NCBI RefSeq assembly: GCF_006517625.1
Contig: NZ_VHQI01000001.1
Span: 378,180 to 442,179 of the forward strand
Direction: 5' to 3'
DNA length: 64,000 nt
Source of the DNA: Mixta tenebrionis
GTDB lineage: Bacteria; Pseudomonadota; Gammaproteobacteria; Enterobacterales; Enterobacteriaceae
Positions 36,100-45,193 of this stretch are shown piece by piece. A model generated the notes under the pieces. That model was not told the DNA's origin. It was given only the letters and a program-made list of their open reading frames with translations, and searched no databases. The stretch's first letter is position 1. Every line of letters begins with the position of its first letter. Both the position numbers and the translations under genes were made by a program.

Positions 36100-37413
36100 T
36101 CAGGCATATTTAAACGCATCGGCAATATTCAGCCGCGCAGCCCGGCGCGCAGGCAGAACAGACGCCAGCGCCGAAGTGGCTACCGGCAGAATAAATGTCA
36201 TCCAGATCAGCGCGGGGTTATCCGTTTTAATAAAGGCGATATATCCCTGCGTCTGTCCCGGAGAAGGCGGCATAGCGATACCGTACAGATTGATGATTCC
36301 GGCAAGACCATAGCCGATAAGCAAACTTCCCAGCGCGCCAGCCAGCCCGATAAAGATGCCTTCGAGTAAAAACAGCCGCATAACGTGGCCCGACCGCAGC
36401 CCAATTGCTCTGAGGGTGGTAATTTCGCGCGTTCGCTCTACGATATTCATCGTCATGGAGTTGCCGATCATAAAAATAACGATCAGCGCGACGATAATTT
36501 TGATAAAGAAATAGATACCGGATAACAGGCTTTCCACCTGTTGATAAAACAGCGACATCTCTTTCCACTCTTTTACCACCAGCGGCAGCTGTTTATCGGC
36601 GATAAAGCGCTGTAGCTTTGCTTTAAACAGCGGTAAATCATCATCATTTTTTAACAGAATTAAAATTTTGCTGACGCCGTTGGTTCCCATAATATGCTGA
36701 GCGGTCGTAAGCGGAACTTTCATCGCCACATCGTCATAGTCTTTGATCCCGGAGGCGAACACGCCGCCCAGCTGCAGCGAAAGCGCGCCCTGCCCGCCCC
36801 TGGCGTTGACTACCATTACATCCAGCCAGTCCATATAACCCGCATTAAGCGTGTTCGCCAGCCCGCTTCCCAGCGTTACCCGATCGGTTTTAATACGCGA
36901 CAGATCGCTGCCTGACAGCAGTTTATCAAAGGAGCCAAGCTTCAGCGCCGCCAGCGGCTCCACGCCCAGCGCCGAGAAATAGCTGGAGGTTTCATTTTCA
37001 TAGTGGGAGATCACCCCGGAGAACTCCAGCTGCCCTGCCAGCGTAGAAATATAAGCGGAAAGCTCGTCGTCGTTAACGATTTGCGCCTTCAGCTTTTCGT
37101 AATCGTCAATAATGCTCTGGCTTTTATTCGCCGTGGTGAAATAGCGCTGATGATAAATTTGCACATGGCCGACGTTGGTTCTTATTGTCTGCTCCTGCAA
37201 GATCCAGAAGGAGTAGCCAATAAATCCGCCATAAATAAAGATGGCGACCCCGCCCAGAATGATAGCGGCAATGGTTGAGAACGAGCGCCTTTTATGCCTG
37301 AACAAATTCAGGAAAGCGAATTTCGCATCCTGGGTTCTGTACAGCACGCAATAAAGCACGAAGCATAAAATCAGCGCGACCAAAATCGTGACTATTTCCA
37401 CTCCGCCCGTCAT
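36100..37413 (-). CDS. FtsX-family ABC permease (LolC/MacB-like)
   Basis: A 437-aa inner-membrane protein with the MacB/LolCE layout: a span near the N-terminus and one at about residues 48-70, a periplasmic domain of some 220 residues, then three spans in the last 150 (ALIVIFMIGNSMTMNIVERTREITTLRAIGLRSGHVMRLFLLEG is the FtsX signature region). The closing sequence SALASVLPARRAARLNIADAFKYA is typical. It pairs with the ATPase at 38060-38761 and would extract a hydrophobic substrate from the inner membrane by mechanotransmission. Confidence 0.9.
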   Translation of the reverse strand: MTGGVEIVTILVALILCFVLYCVLYRTQDAKFAFLNLFRHKRRSFSTIAAIILGGVAIFIYGGFIGYSFWILQEQTIRTNVGHVQIYHQRYFTTANKSQSIIDDYEKLKAQIVNDDELSAYISTLAGQLEFSGVISHYENETSSYFSALGVEPLAALKLGSFDKLLSGSDLSRIKTDRVTLGSGLANTLNAGYMDWLDVMVVNARGGQGALSLQLGGVFASGIKDYDDVAMKVPLTTAQHIMGTNGVSKILILLKNDDDLPLFKAKLQRFIADKQLPLVVKEWKEMSLFYQQVESLLSGIYFFIKIIVALIVIFMIGNSMTMNIVERTREITTLRAIGLRSGHVMRLFLLEGIFIGLAGALGSLLIGYGLAGIINLYGIAMPPSPGQTQGYIAFIKTDNPALIWMTFILPVATSALASVLPARRAARLNIADAFKYA

Positions 37414-38073
37414 TTATCCTCCGTTGACTAAAGGCAATATAATCTGCGCGACTTCACGGGCTTCCCATTGCGGCGCGACGTTATTCTCCAGCGCCAGCCA
37501 TGGCAAGTCGGGATAGCGCGCTGTTATTTGCGCTAACAGCGCGGCGGCCTGCTGCTGCTCTCCACAGTGATAAAGCGCACGGTAGCGCATGTAGCTAATG
37601 CCGGGAGTAAGCTCGTTGAGAGCGGCCTTATTTGCCGCCAGCAGCTCGGCCGTATCGTGCAGGACGATCGCGCAGCGTCCCAGCTTAGCGGGCAGCCAGG
37701 CGTCAAGGCGCGCCCTTAAATAACGCACGCGCGTATCAGATTCATGAAGATCGACGGCTTCATCCAGATAGAAAAAACCCAGCTTCGCATATTCAGCAGC
37801 CTTAACGATATCGTTAACCCTGTCGTAGTGATGCGCCAGCTGTAGCGCGCCGTAAGCGTAGAAAACTAACGAGGCAACATTTTTTTGCCGGCTATATTCA
37901 TCGAACAGCGCGGTGGTTAGTTTTTCCAGGTCGTGCTGCCGGGCGGGAAAGCCCTTTTGCAATACCGTTTCTACCGCCGGCAGACCGCTATTTGCTCTGG
38001 CCGGCGCGCTGGCGCTGAACAGCAAGCCACAGATACAGAATAACAGCGGAAACCGGTAGTTAAGCTTCATCAT
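37414..38073 (-). CDS. Periplasmic helical-repeat protein
   Basis: A 219-aa secreted protein: signal peptide ending SASAPARAN, then helical pairs rich in Ala and Leu with TPR-like spacing (ASLVFYAYGALQLAHHYDRV, AEYAKLGFFYLDEAVDL, YHCGEQQQAAALLAQI). It probably mediates protein contact, perhaps with the permease periplasmic domain. The start, after GGAG, overlaps the ATPase gene by 14 bp, and the stop abuts the permease start. No specific family recognised. Confidence 0.75.
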   Translation of the reverse strand: MMKLNYRFPLLFCICGLLFSASAPARANSGLPAVETVLQKGFPARQHDLEKLTTALFDEYSRQKNVASLVFYAYGALQLAHHYDRVNDIVKAAEYAKLGFFYLDEAVDLHESDTRVRYLRARLDAWLPAKLGRCAIVLHDTAELLAANKAALNELTPGISYMRYRALYHCGEQQQAAALLAQITARYPDLPWLALENNVAPQWEAREVAQIILPLVNGG

Positions 38074-38761
38074 CCAGTTCTCCATCCCTGATATTGATTA
38101 CGCGTCCCGCTCGCTGTTTTAGCTGAATGGAGTGGGTGGAAATAATAAAGGTGGTGGCGGTCTGCGCGTTAATCTCTGACAGCAGATCCAGGATCGCTTC
38201 GCCGGTGGCGATATCCAGATTGCCCGTCGGCTCATCGGCAACCACGATTTTTGGCTCATGGGCCAGCGCTCGCGCTATCGCCACGCGCTGCTGCTGCCCG
38301 CCAGAGAGTTCGCCAGGTTTACGATCCGCCAGATCCGCCAGCCCGACGAGATCCAGATAGCGCAGCGCACGCGTTTTCGCCTCTTTGCGGCTAAAATGCC
38401 CATTCAGAATGAGCGGATAGCGGACATTATCCAGCGCGTTAAGCACCGGCATCAGGTTGAAAAATTGAAAGATAAAGCCCAGCTCCCGGCTTCTGATCTG
38501 CGCCAGCTGCTGCTCATTAAGTTCGTTCAGTACCTGGTTTAAAAACATTACCGTGCCGGTAGAGGGCTTATCGATACCGGACAGAATATTTAATAAGGTG
38601 CTTTTACCACTGCCTGACGGGCCGCACAGCGCCAGAAAATCGCCGCAGGCAATCTCAAGGTTAATATTTTTGAGCGCCTCGACTCTGTTTTCGCCGCTAC
38701 CGTAGCTTTTACTAATACCGCTCAGACAAATTGCCGGCAGTTCCTTTATATTGTTTGCCAT
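38060..38761 (-). CDS. LolD/MacB-type ABC ATPase
   Basis: A 233-aa ATPase. Walker [10 protein letters not shown] (47-55), Q-loop FQFFNL near residue 99, signature LSGGQQQR (152-159), Walker B IVVADEP with Glu177, and the His switch ISTHS. The NIxxPLIL-type helix and length fit the LolD/MacB/FtsE group. It powers the FtsX-like permease downstream. Confidence 0.94.
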   Translation of the reverse strand: MANNIKELPAICLSGISKSYGSGENRVEALKNINLEIACGDFLALCGPSGSGKSTLLNILSGIDKPSTGTVMFLNQVLNELNEQQLAQIRSRELGFIFQFFNLMPVLNALDNVRYPLILNGHFSRKEAKTRALRYLDLVGLADLADRKPGELSGGQQQRVAIARALAHEPKIVVADEPTGNLDIATGEAILDLLSEINAQTATTFIISTHSIQLKQRAGRVINIRDGELDDEA

Positions 38762-38782
38762 TTCGCTTTTCCATTAAGCCCG

Positions 38783-39766
38783 TTAATCACGCCATGTGTC
38801 GAAGTAGTTGTAGCCGCCATAATTATCAGGAACGATAGTGCGCGCCGTCGCCGGCGGTTGCTGTTCCAGAGCGACCCAGCTCAGTGCGGGCGTCAGGCAG
38901 CCGCTGCCGCCATATTTTTCCGTCAGATTAAGCGCCGCCAGACCGGCGGCCTCTGTCGCCTTAAGCAGCGCGCTGCCCGCCCGGCTTTTTCTCAGGCCGG
39001 TAAAAAACAGGCGATCGATCGGCGCCTCGGCCGTAATAAGCGGCGCAGCGCGGTGAATATCGTTACCGGCATCGATATAGCCGCCGCAGTCGATCCTCAG
39101 CGCGCTTTCGCGCTTGCTGAAAATAAAGCAGCCAACGCGTTCTACCGAGAGATTAACATTCGTATCCTGCGATTTTCTTTTACCGCCGCCGGCAATATCT
39201 TCGTCGGAGAAAACCAGCAGCGGAATTGAACGGTAGGCGGCGCAAATGACGACAAAATCGCAGATATCCCAGTTAAGATAATCCTGCGCGACGCGCATTG
39301 CCTGCATCAGCGACTGCTTTTCGCCGCGCATCTTGCAGGTAAAACCGTTCACCGAGAATTTTTTCAGCAGGTTTTTAGGCAGGGTATCGATAATTCCGGC
39401 ATGCAACGCGCTGGACATATTCTCATACAGCCCCGCCTCTCCCCAGGAATCCACGTAGAACAGCGCCGTGCGTGATTTAATTAGCTGCATGCGCACTTTT
39501 GCCGCCAGCTGCTGCAGCGCAATATCGGATGCCTGCTCCAGCGCTTCGATATATTTAATGTAGTCAGGCTTGCGGATCATCTCCCTGGCGTAAAGCTCGC
39601 GCCTGGTTCCAAAGCGTTTAAAGCCCCAGCCCTGCGCCCTGGTGGCTTTCAACGCCTTGTTATAGATATGCGATTCCCATACGTTCAGCCAGCTGGGAAT
39701 ATAAAAGTAAAACTCATCCTCTGGCTCAATAAGGGAATAAGAAGAGAGATAGATGGTATTATCCAT
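38783..39766 (-). CDS. Degenerate ketosynthase-like protein
   Basis: A 327-aa protein, shorter than a ketosynthase (about 410). One segment, FTCKMRGEKQSLMQAMRV (residues 142-159), aligns with the nucleophile elbow of the CLF-like half of the 853-aa protein (LATGENAALGAL), putting Met146 in place of Cys; Cys144 lies two residues away. LNWDICDFVVICAAY resembles the next strand. I see no HGTGT or GHxxG histidines. It starts 1 bp after the neighbouring ketosynthase stop. A structural partner or a different thiolase-fold activity is possible. Confidence 0.65.
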   Translation of the reverse strand: MDNTIYLSSYSLIEPEDEFYFYIPSWLNVWESHIYNKALKATRAQGWGFKRFGTRRELYAREMIRKPDYIKYIEALEQASDIALQQLAAKVRMQLIKSRTALFYVDSWGEAGLYENMSSALHAGIIDTLPKNLLKKFSVNGFTCKMRGEKQSLMQAMRVAQDYLNWDICDFVVICAAYRSIPLLVFSDEDIAGGGKRKSQDTNVNLSVERVGCFIFSKRESALRIDCGGYIDAGNDIHRAAPLITAEAPIDRLFFTGLRKSRAGSALLKATEAAGLAALNLTEKYGGSGCLTPALSWVALEQQPPATARTIVPDNYGGYNYFDTWRD

Positions 39767-39767
39767 A

Positions 39768-41021
39768 TCAATCCGCCTGTCGATAATAAGGGGAAATCAC
39801 CATGGCGATAATGGAACCATCAACGCCGACGCCGGTTTTCAACAGGTGCGATTTGTTATGCTGCACAACGCCGCGATCGACCAACAAACGATCGGACATT
39901 TCTTTAATAATTGCGTCATTGCTGACGGGAGAAAGCAGCTCCTGCTGCGTCAGCGCATGGTGAGCGATAATTAAATCCACCAGGCCGGAGCCGGTGGCGG
40001 TGTACCCTATCTGCCCTTTGTAAGCCAGAACGGGAACCTGCTGAGCGTCTGACAGCATACTCAGCGCCTTCGCCTCCGCCTTATCGCTGGCGTCGGAGCC
40101 GTTGCCGTGAGGAATAATCGCGGCGAGATCGTGACAGCCGATCGCCGCTTCCAGCATGACGCTATTCATCGCCTTGAGTAAACTGAGGCTTAAATGGGCG
40201 GCATCGTTACTGCGACTGGCGCCGATCTGCGCATAGATCGATCTCAGCTGCAGGCCGTCGAAGCGCTGGCGGGCGCGGCGGTGGCGCCCGCTTTCCAGCA
40301 GCATAACGCTGTAGCCTTCGGCAAACAGAACGCCCCTGCTGTTTTCGCCAAAGGGCTGCACCACTTCGCTATCCAGCATGCCGTTATTTTCCAGAAACCA
40401 GCAGTCCTGGGTTTTGATTTCCGAGCAGTTAATCACCATTACCAAATCGACAGCGCCCTGCGCTATCGCCTTATGGCCGATATGCAGCGCCGCCAGCGCG
40501 GAATTACTGGTGCAGTTCATATTAGGCGGCTGATATTTCAGCCGATAGCGGCTGGCAATATGATGAGACACGCCGTCCTGCGACATTTTCTCTACGTGCA
40601 GATTCATTACCGAGGTGACCAGCTTGACATCCTCAATATCGTTCCGATCGTAGAAATTTTTGTAATCACGCGCATCCGTCCGCGGCCCCAGGCCGGTGAG
40701 ATAAACCCGAACGTTTTCGCCCGTCAGGCAAGCCTTATCCAGCCCGGCCTGCGCAAGCGCTTCATCAATCAGACCATCCAGCAGGGCTAATACGCTGTTA
40801 AGATCGCGGTTGCCGCGCAGGCGGGCGACGCCGCGGTTGCTTTTGAAACCGCTTTTGATCGCCTCGTCGTCCGTTTTAAACCAGCGCGTTTTCTCAACCC
40901 GTTTTCCCTGCCGGAGGTGGTCGATTAACGCCTGGCTGTTTTCCGCAAACGGCAGACAGACGCTGTAACCAGCGATGATGCTCGCGTTGCTCAACGCTTC
41001 ATTTCCTGATAACGAATGCAT
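39768..41021 (-). CDS. Beta-ketoacyl-ACP synthase with altered triad
   Basis: A 417-aa ketosynthase from ATG 41021; a GTG 12 bp upstream is an alternative. The nucleophile is kept (MNCTSNSALAALHIG, Cys170). The first His is in IIPHGNGSDASD (His305), a variant of HGTGT. The second His of the usual GHxxGAAG is Tyr340 in IGYTATGSG. A Cys-His-Tyr set could change decarboxylation or make it a starter or condensing enzyme of special type. It overlaps the KS-CLF gene by 23 bp, so the two are translated together. Confidence 0.82.
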   Translation of the reverse strand: MHSLSGNEALSNASIIAGYSVCLPFAENSQALIDHLRQGKRVEKTRWFKTDDEAIKSGFKSNRGVARLRGNRDLNSVLALLDGLIDEALAQAGLDKACLTGENVRVYLTGLGPRTDARDYKNFYDRNDIEDVKLVTSVMNLHVEKMSQDGVSHHIASRYRLKYQPPNMNCTSNSALAALHIGHKAIAQGAVDLVMVINCSEIKTQDCWFLENNGMLDSEVVQPFGENSRGVLFAEGYSVMLLESGRHRRARQRFDGLQLRSIYAQIGASRSNDAAHLSLSLLKAMNSVMLEAAIGCHDLAAIIPHGNGSDASDKAEAKALSMLSDAQQVPVLAYKGQIGYTATGSGLVDLIIAHHALTQQELLSPVSNDAIIKEMSDRLLVDRGVVQHNKSHLLKTGVGVDGSIIAMVISPYYRQAD

Positions 41022-43560
41022 AGTAGTTTCCACCCTCGGAGGCCCCCACTAACAGCACCTGGTTTAGCGCCATGCTCAGCGGTTCGCGCACGAAATTAAG
41101 GCGGGCGTCACAAAACTCTGCGGTATAAGGGATCGCCGGAACGCGCTGATGTTTCATGCAGTCGGTAAGTATGGCGAGATTCAGCAGCCCGGCGGCGGAT
41201 TCCACAAAGCCGAAAAAGGCGTTGTAGTTGACCACCGGCACCTGCGGGTTTTGCTGACGGAAAACCTGTTCGATCGCGTCGATTTCAATCTGCGCGCTCT
41301 CTTTACTGCCGTTGCTGCTGCCGCAAACCAGATCGATATCTTTCGCGCTCAGACCCGCGTCCGTCAGCGCCCGCGCTATCGCCTGCGCCATTGCCTGCGC
41401 CTTTTCGCTTAGCGCTGAGGCGTCAAAATAGCTGTTGCTGTTCGATTTACCGTAGCCCACGATCTCCGCCAGAATCTGCGCATTGCGCGCCAGCGCGGTT
41501 TCCGGCGCTTCCAGCAGCAGCATGCAGGCGCCTTCTCCGGGAACGAAACCCTGCGGATTTTTGCCATAGATCTGGTACTGGCTCGCCTCGGAAGCCATAT
41601 GAATTTTTTGCGTAACGGCGTCCATATAGAGGGACATCGAGGGGAAATATTCATCCGCGCCGCCAACGATCACCTGCGGCTGCAGCGCCTGACGGATCAG
41701 TTCATAACCATAGGTCAGCGCGCCCAGCGCGGCGTTTTCGCCCGTCGCCAGGGTAGTGGTGTAGCCTTTAATACCTTCGGAGATGGCGCAAAACGTGGGA
41801 ATGGCGTTCATCAGCGAGCCGGGAAATTCAGAGGTACGCACCTTGCGCGGATCCGGCTTCAGGCTCTGCAGATATTTATAGGTGGTTTCCTGCGGACCGC
41901 GCGCCATACCCATAATAAAGCCGAACTCGTCGCCATCTTTCCTGATTTTGCGCCCGGCGCTGTTCAGCGCTTCCGCCAGCGCGATCAGCGCGAAGGTTCC
42001 GCCGCGCGTGGCTTTGCGCGCATCGTAACGGCGCAGATGTTTGCGCGGTTCCAGCCCGGTAATCTGGAAAGTTTTAAAATGTTCCGCCTCTTCCGGCAGC
42101 GGTCGATCGCTAACGGAAAAACTATCGCCCTGCAGCGCTTCAAACTGTCGCGTCTCGACCAGAACCTCCAGCAGCTCTGCCGCCTCTTTCAGCGTATCGT
42201 CATAAAACTTCACCGGACTGAGCGCGACGGCCCGTTCGCTGGCCCAGATAAAATCCACGATTTCATTCAGGGTATGCCCAATAGCGGTTACGGCCCCGAT
42301 ACCAGAAATCACCACCCGCTTTTCATCATATGTGGTTACCGGCACCGAAGCGGGCCGGGTGCTTACCACCAGGCTACAGTTGTTGCCGCCGAAGGCGTAG
42401 TTGTTCTTGAGGAAGATATTGACATCTTTTTCACGAAAGGCGTTGGCGACATAGTCCAGATCGCAACCGGGACGCGGCGTAGCGAAATTGAGCGTTGGCA
42501 ATACCTGTTTTTCCGGCAGCGTTACCAGACAGGCGATTAACTCCACGATCCCCGCCGCGCCAATATTATGCCCAAAGTAGGACTTGGTTGAGCTGACCAC
42601 CATTTTCGCCGCGTCCGGGAAAACTTTCTTCATCGCCAGCGTTTCGATGCGGTCGTTCGCCTCGGTTCCCGTACCGTGCACGTTGACGTAATCCACCTGC
42701 TCCGGGGTAATGCCGGCGTTATGCATCGCTTTCTTCATTACCTGTACCGCGCCGCCGGCACGCGGATCTGGTCCGGTCTCATGGTAGGCGTCGCAGGAGG
42801 TAGCGTAGGAAAGGATCTCGCCATAAATGGTGGCGCCCCTCGCCAGGGCATGCTCATACTCTTCCAGCACGATTGCGCCGGCGCCTTCGCCGATAGACAT
42901 GCCGGGACTGCCGGAAAATGGCGTGCAGGAATCGGGATGCATCACGTTCAGCACGTAAAACCCGGCGAACGTCGGCAAGTAAACGGGCTCGGTCCCTACC
43001 GCCAGCATGGTATGACCTTTGCCGTTTTGGATATAATCAAAAGCCATTCCCACCGCGTTCGGGCTGGCGGTACAGGCCGTCGCCACCAGCTCCATGCCGC
43101 CCTTCAGCCCCAGCAGGGTGGAAACGCTGGAACAGCACGAGGAAAAACCGCCGGAGTAGATGGCCTTCTGCAGGGAAAAATCCGCAATCCGCTGCTCGAA
43201 CAGCGGCAAAAAAGCCTCTGTTCCGGCGGAAGAGACGCCGATAATCAGCCCGGTTTCGTTAAGGCACGCGCGGTTGTTAATCAGCCCGGCCTGAATCAGG
43301 GCATCCTTGCTGACCTTGTATGCCCAGAGCGCCGCATTATCGAGTGACTTAACGATATCGTCCGAAAGATCTGAATAATCAATCTTATGCAGAACTTCAG
43401 CTGCGCGTGCGTTAGCAAACCATTTTGCGAAGCGCTGGCTATCCGCCACGCCGCATTTTTTATCCAGCAGCGCCTGCCTGAAGTCTGAAAGATTATCCGC
43501 CAGGGATGACAATATCCCCATCCCGGTAATCACTACTCTTTTTCGCTGTTTTTGCATCAT
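40999..43560 (-). CDS. Ketosynthase-chain-length-factor-like fusion
   Basis: An 853-aa protein made of two complete ketosynthase folds. KS1 (about 1-405) has a full triad: Cys163 in TACTASPNAVG, His295 in VNVHGTGTE, His331 in SYFGHNIGAAG. KS2 (about 413-853) begins again with EKRVVISGIGAVTAIG but has Ala605 at the nucleophile site, Ser748 for the first His (CGSSNGS) and Phe785 for the second (AFFGFVESAAG). This is the layout of a KS with its inactive chain-length factor, here in one polypeptide. It would extend ACP-bound chains. Such pairs are separate genes in type II PKS and aryl polyene clusters. Confidence 0.9.
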   Translation of the reverse strand: MMQKQRKRVVITGMGILSSLADNLSDFRQALLDKKCGVADSQRFAKWFANARAAEVLHKIDYSDLSDDIVKSLDNAALWAYKVSKDALIQAGLINNRACLNETGLIIGVSSAGTEAFLPLFEQRIADFSLQKAIYSGGFSSCCSSVSTLLGLKGGMELVATACTASPNAVGMAFDYIQNGKGHTMLAVGTEPVYLPTFAGFYVLNVMHPDSCTPFSGSPGMSIGEGAGAIVLEEYEHALARGATIYGEILSYATSCDAYHETGPDPRAGGAVQVMKKAMHNAGITPEQVDYVNVHGTGTEANDRIETLAMKKVFPDAAKMVVSSTKSYFGHNIGAAGIVELIACLVTLPEKQVLPTLNFATPRPGCDLDYVANAFREKDVNIFLKNNYAFGGNNCSLVVSTRPASVPVTTYDEKRVVISGIGAVTAIGHTLNEIVDFIWASERAVALSPVKFYDDTLKEAAELLEVLVETRQFEALQGDSFSVSDRPLPEEAEHFKTFQITGLEPRKHLRRYDARKATRGGTFALIALAEALNSAGRKIRKDGDEFGFIMGMARGPQETTYKYLQSLKPDPRKVRTSEFPGSLMNAIPTFCAISEGIKGYTTTLATGENAALGALTYGYELIRQALQPQVIVGGADEYFPSMSLYMDAVTQKIHMASEASQYQIYGKNPQGFVPGEGACMLLLEAPETALARNAQILAEIVGYGKSNSNSYFDASALSEKAQAMAQAIARALTDAGLSAKDIDLVCGSSNGSKESAQIEIDAIEQVFRQQNPQVPVVNYNAFFGFVESAAGLLNLAILTDCMKHQRVPAIPYTAEFCDARLNFVREPLSMALNQVLLVGASEGGNYYAFVIRK

Positions 43561-43694
43561 CCATACCTGTTTATTATTTTTTTAATGTGGGGAGAGATTA
43601 CCCCCTGTCTCAGGCGCAGAAAGGGTCTGAGCCGGCTGGCGGCCGCCGTTCACCGCTCAGGCCCCGCTCTGCAAATCAAACAAACGGCAGCGCG

Positions 43695-44855
43695 CTACAG
43701 GGCGCTGCGGGATTTCGACGCATCGACAAAACTGTGTTCCGTCGGGCTGACCAACATGCTGAGGTTATAAAGGAACGGTAAATTGTGCGTCATTGCGGCA
43801 ACGTCGCCGTCGCGGGTGCGAATGGTAAAGCCTTCGATATCGGACCAGGCATAGGCTTCATCCAGCAGAGCCAGCGCAATAAAGGAACGGCGGGCCGGTG
43901 AGAAGGTGGCGCTAATAAGCTTGCCGACAACCTTGCCCTCAGCCACTACCTCATCGTCAGGCTGCATGTCCGTGCAGGCCGCAACAGGCAACATCCCCAC
44001 CACCCTGCGCGCAACGCCGCTGCGGGAATATTCTTCTACCGCCTCTTTGCCGATAAAATCTTCTTTATCGTACTGTACGGCCCACTGCAGCTGCAGCTCG
44101 ACCGGATTGCGCGAGTAAGCGCCATAGATCGAGGCATCCCAGGCGGGATTCTCTATACGCACCGTTTTTTGATAATCCAGGCCGCCGGTTTGCAGACAAT
44201 ATTTTTCGCCGCGTTCAAGCAGCTGCTGCCACAGCGCCGCCAGCGCAGGCTGTTCACCAGCCATCAAATAGCTAAATTCGCCATGTTTGCCGCAGCGGAA
44301 AATCATCAGGCCGTCATCGGCGTTCATAAATTCGTGGTAAGGCAGGCCAATAATGTCAAAGCCGTAGACTTCCGCCAGCACCTCCCAGGAGTAAGGCCCT
44401 TCCAGCAGTATGGCGCCCCAGTCGGCCTCCTCCATGGATTTAATTTCCGGCGCATCCTGAATATCCAGCTCTTCCGCTTTTTCCAGAATGTTTTCCAGCC
44501 GCGTAATCACCGCCGACGCCGTCATATTTTCAGAAAGGAGATAGTAGCCCTCATCTGAGCAGAGTATATAGACGTCGCCGCAGATGGTGCCGTCTTCATT
44601 AAGAACCAGAGAATAGATGCCCTGTTCATCGCGAATAGTAGAAACATCCGCAGAGGCCATATGGTTTACCAGCGCCCAGGCGTCTTCGCCGATTACGCTT
44701 ACGATAGACATATGGGAATAGTCAACCAGCAGCGCATTTTCCCTGACGGCCCGATATTCAATATCATCGTCATGATAAGCAGCGGGTACGATCTTATGAT
44801 TAAATTCCCCCATCCGGGCGTGATTTTTTAGGTGTAAATCATGAAGTGTGTGCAT
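43695..44855 (-). CDS. GcvT-like (aminomethyltransferase family) protein
   Basis: A 386-aa protein of the folate-binding GcvT/YgfZ/DmdA superfamily: an N-terminal domain with ALLVDYSHMSIVSVIGEDAWALVNHM and GIYSLVLNEDGTICGDVYI, and a C-terminal barrel with DFIGKEAVEEY and FSPARRSFIALALLDEAYA. Known members move one-carbon units from or to tetrahydrofolate. The other glycine-cleavage proteins are absent. In this operon it may methylate or demethylate the product, or use the fold for another step. The gene lies between ACP and KS-CLF with a 134-bp gap downstream. Confidence 0.85.
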   Translation of the reverse strand: MHTLHDLHLKNHARMGEFNHKIVPAAYHDDDIEYRAVRENALLVDYSHMSIVSVIGEDAWALVNHMASADVSTIRDEQGIYSLVLNEDGTICGDVYILCSDEGYYLLSENMTASAVITRLENILEKAEELDIQDAPEIKSMEEADWGAILLEGPYSWEVLAEVYGFDIIGLPYHEFMNADDGLMIFRCGKHGEFSYLMAGEQPALAALWQQLLERGEKYCLQTGGLDYQKTVRIENPAWDASIYGAYSRNPVELQLQWAVQYDKEDFIGKEAVEEYSRSGVARRVVGMLPVAACTDMQPDDEVVAEGKVVGKLISATFSPARRSFIALALLDEAYAWSDIEGFTIRTRDGDVAAMTHNLPFLYNLSMLVSPTEHSFVDASKSRSAL

Positions 44856-44872
44856 ATCAATACCTTTATGAC

Positions 44873-45175
44873 TTATTTATCGTTAGCGGATGAGGCTGCT
44901 TTTTTCTTTTGGATAACAAACGATGCCAGATTATTGATAGTGCGCATGTAGGCGGGATCGTCAGTTTCGCTAACCTGAATATCGAATACTTTATCCAGCA
45001 GAACCAGAATTTCCGTGGCATCCACAGAGTCAAGCTTCAGGCCATTGCCGAAAAGCGCGGTGTCATCATCAATCTGGGCTGCATCTTTGGGAATATTCAG
45101 GCGCTGAATAATTTCCGTTTTAATGGTATACAATACCGCCTTACGCTCATCGATGTTCTCTTGCATCGTTGTCAT
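44873..45175 (-). CDS. Acyl carrier protein
   Basis: A 100-aa carrier with the phosphopantetheine site LKLDSVDATEILVLLDKVF, Ser50 as attachment residue. It is longer than FabF-pathway AcpP (78 aa) through polar ends, and less acidic. ATG 45175 follows GGAG with 8-bp spacing. A dedicated AcpS-type transferase lies at the head of the operon, so this ACP probably works apart from fatty-acid AcpP. Confidence 0.92.
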   Translation of the reverse strand: MTTMQENIDERKAVLYTIKTEIIQRLNIPKDAAQIDDDTALFGNGLKLDSVDATEILVLLDKVFDIQVSETDDPAYMRTINNLASFVIQKKKAASSANDK

Positions 45176-45193
45176 CACTGAAACTCCATGTCG

